Shown here: in pieces, positions 1-5,669 of the stretch | Layout: each line of letters opens with the position of its first letter | Position numbering within the stretch: the first letter of the stretch is position 1 | Assembly (NCBI GenBank): GCA_003165595.1 | Contig: PLWQ01000015.1 | Coordinates: 22,937-31,506, forward strand | Direction: 5' to 3' | Origin: Fibrobacterota bacterium | Lineage (GTDB): Bacteria; Fibrobacterota; Chitinivibrionia; Chitinivibrionales; FEN-1185 | Length of the DNA: 8,570 nucleotides | Notes under the pieces: generated by a model | What the model was told of the DNA's origin: nothing | What the model saw: only the letters and a program-made list of their open reading frames with translations | Databases searched by the model: none | Translations under genes and position numbers: made by a program

Positions 1-327
1 ATCATGAACATCATGCTCGTGTCGGTCACCGAGCGCACGCGCGAAATCGGAATCCGCATGGCCGTGGGCGCGAAGGGCAGCGACGTGCTCCTGCAGTTCC
101 TGGTGGAGGCCCTGGTGCTCAGCTTTATGGGCGGCATCATCGGCATGATCGCGGGCTCGGGCGCGTCGTGGTTAATTTCCAAAAGTCAAGGATGGCCCAT
201 CGCGATATCCGGCTGGTCGCTGCTTCTGGGATTCGGGTTTTCCGCTGCAACGGGCATCTTCTTCGGATGGTATCCCGCCAGGAAGGCCTCGGCGCTCAAT
301 CCGATTGATGCGCTGCGATATGAGTAA
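1..327 (+). CDS. ABC transporter permease, MacB/FtsX family (C-terminal part, cut by window edge)
   Basis: This is the last 108 residues of an inner-membrane permease; the reading frame is open from base 1, so the true start lies outside the window. The opening residues IMNIMLVSVTERTREIGIRM are the hallmark cytoplasmic loop of MacB/LolE/FtsX-type permeases just after the second transmembrane helix. Two further hydrophobic stretches follow (about residues 30-58 and 70-90), then the typical ending YPARKASALNPIDALRYE. Proteins of this family work with an ABC ATPase and often a membrane-fusion protein to export peptides, lipoproteins or antibiotics, or act as mechanotransmitters. The partner genes would be expected to the left and are not visible. 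The gene ends with TAA at 325-327 and runs convergently towards the antitoxin gene. The family is certain; the exact substrate cannot be told. Confidence 0.92.
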   Translation: MMNIMLVSVTERTREIGIRMAVGAKGSDVLLQFLVEALVLSFMGGIIGMIAGSGASWLISKSQGWPIAISGWSLLLGFGFSAATGIFFGWYPARKASALNPIDALRYE

Positions 328-345
328 TGAATCCCATAGCGAGCG
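328..345 (+). repeat. 18-bp dispersed repeat, copy 1
   Basis: TGAATCCCATAGCGAGCG begins at the base after the TAA stop of the ABC permease. Two further copies in the same orientation lie at 2954-2971 and 8451-8468; 16 of 18 positions are identical in all three (consensus TGAATCCCRYAGCGAGCG). Its function is unknown. It is followed 31 bases later by the palindrome at 377-412. Confidence 0.75.
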
Positions 346-376
346 ACTATAAGTACGTTTTCATTCCACAGGGATG

Positions 377-412
377 GAAAGAATCCTCGCAGCTTGCTGC
401 GAGGATTCTTTC
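377..412. terminator. Perfect 36-bp palindrome, probable bidirectional terminator
   Basis: The arm GAAAGAATCCTCGCAGC (377-393) is perfectly complementary to 396-412, with only TT between, so a hairpin of up to 17 pairs can form (with a larger practical loop). The lower stem is A/T rich with a short T-run on the 3' side of either strand (TTCTTTC on +, the mirror image on -), and the core is GC rich. It sits between two convergent genes, 49 bases after the permease stop and 35 bases beyond the antitoxin stop, which is where a shared rho-independent terminator is expected. The T-tract is not a clean run, so the efficiency is uncertain. Confidence 0.65.
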
Positions 413-447
413 AAAAAGTTTTGCCTGCCGGGAGATTGAGCCTGCGC

Positions 448-669
448 TCAGGCTGCTTTAAGTTTTTCGGCGATCCAGACCTTAATCACGGACTGCCGCG
501 TAACGCCGAGGCGTTTTGCTTCCGTGCCGAGTTCGTGGATCATCCAATCCGGAAAATCAACGTTGACGCGACGAGACTCTTGCCCCGGCCGAAAAGCCTT
601 GGTGAGATCCAGATGGTTTCGCGCGCTTTTTCCCGAATCGAACAATTTGTCGAATTCTTTAGCTTTCAT
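448..669 (-). CDS. BrnA/CopG-type ribbon-helix-helix antitoxin, orphan
   Basis: This 73-residue protein has the pattern of the BrnA family of type II antitoxins: an N-terminal MKAKEFDKLFDSGK segment that normally wraps the toxin, then a ribbon-helix-helix DNA-binding fold with the beta strand RRVNVDFP (33-40), helix 1 DWMIHELGTEAKRLG (41-55) and helix 2 TRQSVIKVWIAEKL (57-70). Antitoxins of this kind bind a ribonuclease toxin (BrnT) and repress their own operon. The toxin gene normally lies directly upstream. Here the upstream 86 bases hold only a 7-bp tandem repeat, and no BrnT-like frame is seen on either side. A GAGG sequence lies 9 bases before the ATG, which supports this start. The family assignment is strong; whether it still regulates anything, or has a toxin elsewhere, cannot be seen. 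Confidence 0.85.
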   Translation of the reverse strand: MKAKEFDKLFDSGKSARNHLDLTKAFRPGQESRRVNVDFPDWMIHELGTEAKRLGVTRQSVIKVWIAEKLKAA

Positions 670-710
670 AGAGAGCCGCCTCGTCGTGATGTGAACGCCT
701 CACGGAAATG

Positions 711-752
711 AACTGTCAACTGTCAACTTTGAACCGTAAACTTTCAACTTCA
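711..752. repeat. Degenerate 7-bp tandem repeat (six units)
   Basis: Six consecutive heptamers fit AACYKTN: AACTGTC, AACTGTC, AACTTTG, AACCGTA, AACTTTC, AACTTCA (the last weaker), with no spacing between units. The array lies between the stop codon of the ATPase gene and the start of the antitoxin gene. On the minus strand it reads as overlapping TTGACAGTTGACAGTT, so it contains two perfect -35-like TTGACA hexamers 42-60 bases before the antitoxin start, but no good -10 box follows at 16-18 bases. It may be a simple heptad microsatellite or an operator array; the sequence does not decide. Confidence 0.7.
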
Positions 753-755
753 TCG

Positions 756-1907
756 CTAGGCAAAAAGACCCTGTAGGCCCGCGGCAACTGCTTCAAAGGG
801 CACCGCATGGACATTTTTTGAAAGGGAGTATCGTTTTGTCCCCGGGTATACCACGGCGATTTGTTCCAGTTTGAGGTCTTCGAGGGCAATGCGGATGGAA
901 GGAGTCATTGCGGGAGCGTCCGAACGTTTGCATTCCACGCCGAAATACGCGCCATCTTTGACAATAAGGAGGTCAAGTTCCGCTCCGGCATGCGTTGCCC
1001 AGTAATACGCCTCATCGGGCTCAACCGCCTTTATTATTTCTTCAATCGTGTATCCTTCCCACGATGCGCCGCATTTGGGATTTCCAGCAAGTTCGTTGAT
1101 TGTGCGGGCGCCGAGCAACTGGTGCATGAGGCCGGTGTCGCGGAAATAGATTTTGGGCGCTTTTACCTGTCTCTTTTTCAGGTTTGCGTGGAATGGTTGA
1201 AGTTGGCGGATAATGTACATGTCCGTGAGCATGTCCAGGTATCGCCGTACCGATGACTCACTGATTCCAAGCGAACGCGCCGGTTCTGCGGCATTCCATA
1301 TCTGGCCGTGATAATGGGCAAGCATTGTCCAGAAGCGAAGCATGGCGGTGGATGGAAGGGTGATGCCAAGGAGCGGAAGGTCGCGTTCAATAAAGGTACG
1401 GATAAAATTTCTGCGCCAGGCAAAACTGTCTGATTCCGATCTGGCAAGATATGAAAGCGGGAAACCGCCCCGCAGCCAATGACGTTGCGGCGGTTTGCTG
1501 CCGAGTTCACCGAGAGAGAATCCTGTCATTTCGATGGTTTCGATGCGGCCGGCCAGGGATTCCGATGAATGCTTGATGAGAGCCGGTGATGCGCTTCCAA
1601 GAATGAGGAAACGGCATGGAAGGGCTTTGCGGTCTGCCAATACCCGCAGGGTCGGAAACAACTCCGGCTTCCGTTGAATTTCATCGATCACCACCAGCCC
1701 CTTCAAGTCCTGCAGGCCGGTCATGGGTTGTTCAAGGCGTGCAAGGCTCACCGGATCTTCAAGGTCGAAATAGTTGGGAGAATCGGTGCCGAGAAACTCC
1801 CGTGCGGCGGTCGTTTTCCCGCATTGGCGGGGCCCGATAAGCGCGACGATGCGGCTGCGTTTGAGAGAGGCTTTTATTGTCCCGATGAGCGCCTTTCGTT
1901 TTACCAT
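756..1907 (-). CDS. AAA_14 / DUF4143 ATPase with PD-(D/E)XK-like C-terminal domain
   Basis: This 383-residue protein belongs to the large family of archaeal/bacterial P-loop ATPases that combine an AAA_14 domain with DUF4143. Visible parts: Walker A GPRQCGKT (25-32), Walker B LVVIDE (71-76), a sensor-like LILGSAS (101-107), a winged-helix-like stretch around SLGISESSVRRYLDML (212-227), and a C-terminal segment with E284, GAELDLLI (D312) and GVECK (E325, K327). The last three match the acidic-acidic-ExK order of PD-(D/E)XK nuclease folds. The length is usual for the family and the protein looks intact. Its cellular role is poorly known; such genes often occur in many copies per genome and are suspected to be mobile or linked to DNA transactions. 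The start is set by the usual N-terminal spacing to Walker A. No convincing Shine-Dalgarno precedes it, because a hairpin runs up to the ATG. It is not obviously in an operon with DinB or the antitoxin. Confidence 0.95.
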   Translation of the reverse strand: MVKRKALIGTIKASLKRSRIVALIGPRQCGKTTAAREFLGTDSPNYFDLEDPVSLARLEQPMTGLQDLKGLVVIDEIQRKPELFPTLRVLADRKALPCRFLILGSASPALIKHSSESLAGRIETIEMTGFSLGELGSKPPQRHWLRGGFPLSYLARSESDSFAWRRNFIRTFIERDLPLLGITLPSTAMLRFWTMLAHYHGQIWNAAEPARSLGISESSVRRYLDMLTDMYIIRQLQPFHANLKKRQVKAPKIYFRDTGLMHQLLGARTINELAGNPKCGASWEGYTIEEIIKAVEPDEAYYWATHAGAELDLLIVKDGAYFGVECKRSDAPAMTPSIRIALEDLKLEQIAVVYPGTKRYSLSKNVHAVPFEAVAAGLQGLFA

Positions 1908-1908
1908 G

Positions 1909-1992
1909 CTTCAAAAATAACATTGAAAATCCTTCATGGCAAGAAGGATTTTCAATGTTATTGAAGGTCCGCTGTCGCGGCTACTCCTGTAG
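1909..1992. repeat. Cluster of three adjacent hairpins upstream of the ATPase gene
   Basis: The main element is a perfect 20-bp inverted repeat: AATAACATTGAAAATCCTTC at 1916-1935 against 1943-1962, with a 7-base loop. The pairing can extend through CTTC (1909-1912) with GAAG (1963-1966) around an AAA bulge. Two short hairpins follow: CCGC-TGTC-GCGG (1969-1980) and CTAC-TCCT-GTAG (1981-1992). On the minus strand the long hairpin is followed by a run of five T, so it may act as terminator for the DinB gene, which stops 80 bases earlier. Its end is also one base from the ATPase start codon, so it could instead control, or have replaced, that gene's ribosome-binding site. Confidence 0.7.
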
Positions 1993-2041
1993 TGTTGTAT
2001 GCAGTCGTAGTCGTGGTGCTGCGGGGTCTTTCAATCTTTTC

Positions 2042-2557
2042 CTACACCATACTAATAAGATTGCTGTAATCGTTGTCAATCCCAAGACTGTCGAGATACA
2101 ACGAAATCATTCCTCTGTGATGGGTCTGATGATTGAAAACATGCAGTATTGTTCCACCAAAGTTTTTCGTTTGTTCTATTCCCTTGAAATTCTTGTAGAT
2201 GAGTTTCTTTTCCATGTCGTCGTCTTTGACTTCTTCCGCAAACCGAAGAAAGAAATGGTCGAGCCGTTTTCTCTTGTCCAGATATTCTTCAATCGAAGAA
2301 AATGCGGCAGACCCCAACGCAAAATCAACAGTGAATGAAGGATCGTCAAGAAATAAGAAATGCCTGAGCTTTGCGAATCTCTTGAGCCAGTTAAAGTCGG
2401 CAATGTAGAGGTGATTTGCAAGCGAGGAAATGCTTTTGTAATATCCACCGAACTGATGATTCCATTGGTCGGCAGTAAGTTTTGAAAGAAAAACGTTCAT
2501 ATCCTGGTTTACTTTCATATTATATGCTGCAAGCAGCTGAACGACGTCTTTTTTCAT
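2042..2557 (-). CDS. DinB family protein (DinB/YfiT-like putative metalloenzyme)
   Basis: This is a protein of 171 residues, the usual length for DinB-fold four-helix-bundle proteins. The expected metal-binding histidine triad is present: H49 in the SSLANHLYIAD helix, and H143 with H147 in HVFNHQTHHRGM. The N-terminal YNMKVNQDMNVFLSKL resembles the typical helix 1. Members of the DinB/YfiT superfamily bind a divalent metal and include thiol-dependent S-transferases (bacillithiol or mycothiol users); most are uncharacterised, and the name does not mean a DNA polymerase. The protein has no signal peptide, so it is cytoplasmic. Two ATG codons are adjacent (2560 and 2557). GGGAGG lies 2 bases before the first and 5 before the second, so the second is preferred. 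Its substrate is unknown and its neighbours give no hint. Confidence 0.9.
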   Translation of the reverse strand: MKKDVVQLLAAYNMKVNQDMNVFLSKLTADQWNHQFGGYYKSISSLANHLYIADFNWLKRFAKLRHFLFLDDPSFTVDFALGSAAFSSIEEYLDKRKRLDHFFLRFAEEVKDDDMEKKLIYKNFKGIEQTKNFGGTILHVFNHQTHHRGMISLYLDSLGIDNDYSNLISMV

Positions 2558-2679
2558 CATTTCCTCCCGGTAATTTATTCACGGGCAACTTCACCACGGT
2601 GAATTGCGGCGTGAAAGCCCTGTCAACACATCCCGGCTTGCTCGTCGGCCATCCATGCCTTTGAGTCCCGCGCCCGATC

Positions 2680-2823
2680 TTAATTCCTTGGCGGTGTTCC
2701 GGGGCCTACGACGTGGGTCGGCTTTTGAACGGTGTCTTGTGTCTTTGTCACTTTCTTCTGGCATCCGGCTACTATCATGCACGCGACAAGGGCGATTGAT
2801 ACGTAGAAAAGCATTCTTTTCAT
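2680..2823 (-). CDS. Small predicted lipoprotein (47 aa)
   Basis: This short frame starts ATG AAA AGA and gives MKRMLFYVSIALVACMIVAG followed by C21, then a 26-residue polar tail ending in PGTPPRN. It has two positive charges at the N-terminus, a hydrophobic core and the lipobox IVAGC, so signal peptidase II cleavage before C21 and lipidation are predicted. The mature chain is only 27 residues, rich in K, T, Q and P. A good ribosome-binding site (AGAGGA, 5 bases before the ATG) supports it. It lies on the same strand as its neighbours, 124 bp after the YfhO-like gene and 122 bp before DinB. I recognise no family; entericidin-like or other tiny lipoproteins are the closest general comparison. 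A longer frame across the same bases (2591-2857) lacks such features and is taken as a shadow. Confidence 0.72.
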   Translation of the reverse strand: MKRMLFYVSIALVACMIVAGCQKKVTKTQDTVQKPTHVVGPGTPPRN

Positions 2824-2858
2824 AAAATTCCTCTTCCTGTTTGATATGAATAGCCAAA

Positions 2859-2881
2859 CCCGCCGGATTATCTGCCGCGGG
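2859..2881 (-). terminator. Possible GC-rich terminator after the YfhO-like gene
   Basis: On the minus strand CCCGCGG and CCGGCGGG can pair around an 8-base loop with one bulged base, followed by TTT. It lies about 67 bases after the YfhO stop and 36 bases before the lipoprotein start. The T-run is short, so this is only a suggestion. Confidence 0.3.
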
Positions 2882-2947
2882 GGCTTTGAGGGGTATCCTG
2901 TTTTCTAAGGATTCCCGTTGAGAATATACGGTTCGGGGACGTTAATA

Positions 2948-5401
2948 TCAACGTGAATCCCACAGCGAGCGTATACGCTCCCGCCACAACCACCACCCAG
3001 CCAGCCCCAGAGTAATCGCAAGTGACAGCAGCGATAAGAGCAGCCCCTTTTTGAATACTCCTTCCGAAAAATAGCACGAGACCGTATGATGCCCCTTCTC
3101 AACCGGTATCGCCCGTAACGCGTAGTCGGCGCGGTAGAGCGGGGCGGGGTTTCCATCGATGGTGGCCTTCCACGACGGGTAATGGATTTCGCTGAGCACC
3201 AAGAGTCCATTTGCCGCAGTTGTCACATCCACGTTGATCTTGTTAAGAGAATAGCTCGTGATGGTGGCGCTCCACGCGGTGTCGGCAGCGCCGGTGTCGA
3301 CGGCCAGCGCCGGCTGTTCCTCGAGGACAACGGACTTTTTGTAATCAAACGACGGGTCATAAAGACGCGGAAGAATGGCGTCCTCGATTTTTTCTATTGT
3401 GTAGCCGTAGACCATGCGGCAGCGCGGGAAATAGGCCGGACGCTCGGAAAGCCCCATGACCCGGCTCTGTTCGTCCATGGTGATCGTGTACTTGACGTTC
3501 AGGATGTCCAACGTGCGTTCTTTGCGGTTGACAAGCTGGCGCTTGAGGCGCAGAGGGTTGTACCCTTCCATGAGGAAAAGACGGTGCACGCTTCCCTGGT
3601 TCTTGTGGAACGCCATGTACGGGCCGCCGAGGTCGTCGGTCCCGGGGTTTGAGTTGCGCGAATTGATCCTGAAATACTCGGTTTTCCCCGTCTCCAGCAA
3701 TTGCTCGACCGCAGCCCTCTTCGCGTACATGATGCGCGGATCTCTGGCGCCGGCGGCGTAGCCGAACCCGAATGCCATGAAATCGACCACGGCCGCGGCA
3801 AGCAAAAGGATGCCGGCAAGTTTCGCCGATAATTTCCCGCGCAGACGCGCGAAACAGATCGCAAAAGCGCAAACAGCAAAGAAAACAAACAGCCATACAC
3901 TCTTGAGCACGACCGGGTATATCCTGTCGTCAACATACGCCGATATCTGAGACGTGTTCGACCCGAACCCCCCGGACGCCATCATAAATTCGACGATGCC
4001 GTTCTTGAATACGCCAAACAGGCAGAGAAGTCCCCATGCCACACACACACCTGCTGCGGCAAGAAGGGCCCTTTGGAGCAGGACCCGCGGCTTTTCGTTT
4101 TCGCGCGGCCCAATAGACTGCAACCAGGTAAGGCCGAAACCCGCGAGCAGGGAAACCGACAGCGAAAAAAGATAAGCAAAGCGGCCGGGGATGCGGAACG
4201 CGTTGAGCGCCGGAAGGAACTTGAAGGCAAGCCGGTACAGGAAAAATGAATCGCCCATGGCAAGCAGAAAACTCAGGACCGCCATAACGGAAAGAAAGAC
4301 CGTCACGGGCGTGCGCACGAAAAAGAGCGCGATTGCCGCAAGCGCAAGCGACACGGTTCCCGTGTAGATGGCGGTCTCCCAGTAATTTTGCATGCCGCCG
4401 TTCTGGTCCTTTTTGGATATTCCCCAATAGGTGCCTAACTGTGACGTTTGCTTTGGCCGACCGAAGTAGCCGGGCACAAGCAGGGTGACAAAACGGTAGG
4501 GCCTTAGCGACCCTTCGCAGGACTCGGAAAACGGCAGCGTGGGCCGCACCGAATTCCTGGCCAGTTCCTGCGTGGGGAGAAACTGCACCGACGACATGCC
4601 GATACCCAGAACGACCACCGACGCAAACAGGCCGGCTCGCTTTACTTCAGGCAATACCTTCGTCTTTGCCCTGATGCGCACGACCAGTCCGTAAAGGTAA
4701 TACGCGGCAAGCCAGTAATACATATGTACCATCAGCTGCGGATAACCGCACAGGAAAATGGTGCACAGCACAAGCGCGGTGAGTGACGCGTACAGGATGC
4801 TCGTCCTGTCCATGGCGCGTTTGAACAAGAAGATCGCAAGCGGGAACCATGCGGCGGCTTGAATGAGGTTTTCATGAAAGATGTGGGTCGTGAAGAACCC
4901 GCAGAACATGAAGGTGATGCCGGAAAGTAAACTGCCAAACCTGCTCGCTCCGAATTCGCGGCCCAGCAGGTACATAAAGCATCCCGCCATGGCGATATGC
5001 GCGACAATCTGGTATTCAACCAGAAGCGGGCTCAGCCATTCTTTGCTTGCGAAAGGCGTGAGCGCAAGGTTAAGGGGGTAAAGCACGGCAGCCTGCACGT
5101 CGGCAAAAAAGGGCATGCCCGAAAAGACATAAGGGTTCCAGAAAGGCAACACCCCTTGCTTGAGGGACACCGCCGCAAAAAGCCGGTACACAAAATTCTG
5201 TTCGAGAAAGTCGCCCCAGAGGAACCCTTTACCGACAAGAACCGGCCAGTAGAACGCGGCGGTGACAAGCAGGAGAATGCCCACCGGGAGGTATCGTTTC
5301 CAGTCTATTGTTTTGGATTGTCCTTCCTGTTTCCCCGGCCGATTTTGCGGATGGCTGTTCTTGGCTCCTTCTTCGTTCTTCTTTGGTTTCAATGCGGTCA
5401 T
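2948..5401 (-). CDS. YfhO family polytopic membrane protein (putative GT-C-like)
   Basis: This protein of 817 residues (834 if the upstream ATG at 5452 is used) has about a dozen hydrophobic helices: the first near residues 37-55, several up to about 540, and a last one near 785-806. Recognisable YfhO features are GKGFLWGDFLEQ (57-68) in the first large loop, FRIPGRFAY (402-410), and the soluble C-terminal block with SEIHYPSWKATIDG (737-750) followed by RADYALRA. YfhO relatives are membrane proteins of GT-C glycosyltransferase type; in Firmicutes one member is needed for glycosylating lipoteichoic acid. A role in adding sugars to a surface polymer is therefore likely, but the substrate is unknown here. 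The start at 5401 is favoured because AGGA lies 7 bases before it and the extra 17 residues look unlike the family. The last codons are formed by a copy of the 18-bp dispersed repeat. Confidence 0.93.
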   Translation of the reverse strand: MTALKPKKNEEGAKNSHPQNRPGKQEGQSKTIDWKRYLPVGILLLVTAAFYWPVLVGKGFLWGDFLEQNFVYRLFAAVSLKQGVLPFWNPYVFSGMPFFADVQAAVLYPLNLALTPFASKEWLSPLLVEYQIVAHIAMAGCFMYLLGREFGASRFGSLLSGITFMFCGFFTTHIFHENLIQAAAWFPLAIFLFKRAMDRTSILYASLTALVLCTIFLCGYPQLMVHMYYWLAAYYLYGLVVRIRAKTKVLPEVKRAGLFASVVVLGIGMSSVQFLPTQELARNSVRPTLPFSESCEGSLRPYRFVTLLVPGYFGRPKQTSQLGTYWGISKKDQNGGMQNYWETAIYTGTVSLALAAIALFFVRTPVTVFLSVMAVLSFLLAMGDSFFLYRLAFKFLPALNAFRIPGRFAYLFSLSVSLLAGFGLTWLQSIGPRENEKPRVLLQRALLAAAGVCVAWGLLCLFGVFKNGIVEFMMASGGFGSNTSQISAYVDDRIYPVVLKSVWLFVFFAVCAFAICFARLRGKLSAKLAGILLLAAAVVDFMAFGFGYAAGARDPRIMYAKRAAVEQLLETGKTEYFRINSRNSNPGTDDLGGPYMAFHKNQGSVHRLFLMEGYNPLRLKRQLVNRKERTLDILNVKYTITMDEQSRVMGLSERPAYFPRCRMVYGYTIEKIEDAILPRLYDPSFDYKKSVVLEEQPALAVDTGAADTAWSATITSYSLNKINVDVTTAANGLLVLSEIHYPSWKATIDGNPAPLYRADYALRAIPVEKGHHTVSCYFSEGVFKKGLLLSLLSLAITLGLAGWWLWRERIRSLWDSR
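2954..2971 (+). repeat. 18-bp dispersed repeat, copy 2 (inside the 3' end of the YfhO-like gene)
   Basis: TGAATCCCACAGCGAGCG differs from copy 1 at one base and from copy 3 at one base. It overlaps the coding strand in reverse and encodes the RSLWDS part of the C-terminus, two codons from the stop. The 14-bp palindrome GAGCGTATACGCTC partly overlaps its right end. Confidence 0.75.
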
Positions 5402-5669
5402 CGGATCATCCTGAGTAAGATATTCTAAGGCCCTCCCATGGAAAAATACCATCCGTCATGCCGCCTTCCTGAAATAATCATGGCGTAAACCGGAAAGGAC
5501 GGGCAACTTCAAGATTGTTGGTGTCTTCTGGAAATATCGGCAGGCGGAAGCGCCGCATTTCGACGGAACCTGATGGATGTTGAAAAAGCGGTGAGAGCAC
5601 CGGGCAGAGGAAACTTGTCGCGGGTATGTGCCTTGCGGATAGCCAAGCTCATTGTGCCTTCCACGGGCA

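Noticed and set aside
394-711. Open frame of 105 codons on the + strand over the antitoxin
   Set aside because: The opposite strand encodes a clear RHH antitoxin, and this frame begins inside the terminator palindrome.
711-752. Heptad array considered as a CRISPR or phage-attachment array
   Set aside because: Units are 7 bp without spacers, and there are no cas or integrase genes.
861-1256. Open frame of 131 codons on the + strand
   Set aside because: Lies opposite the ATPase C-terminal domain, whose motifs are intact; no independent evidence.
2591-2857. 88-codon minus-strand frame over the small lipoprotein
   Set aside because: No ribosome-binding site and charged random-looking product; the overlapping 47-codon frame has a lipobox and RBS.
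3182-3652. Open frame of 156 codons on the + strand inside the YfhO-like gene
   Set aside because: It is antisense to a strongly supported membrane protein gene, has no recognisable domain, and is of composition expected from a reverse frame.
4997-5428. Open frame of 143 codons on the + strand
   Set aside because: Antisense shadow of the N-terminal part of the YfhO-like gene; no family features.
2581-5513. Shared 13-mer ACGGGCAACTTCA at about 2581 and 5499, both upstream of minus-strand genes
   Set aside because: About half such a match is expected by chance in a window of this size, and it does not extend.
5453-5669. Gap between serpin and YfhO-like gene examined for a small gene, promoter or terminator
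   Set aside because: Only a 4-bp hairpin and weak promoter-like hexamers with wrong spacing were seen; nothing supportable.
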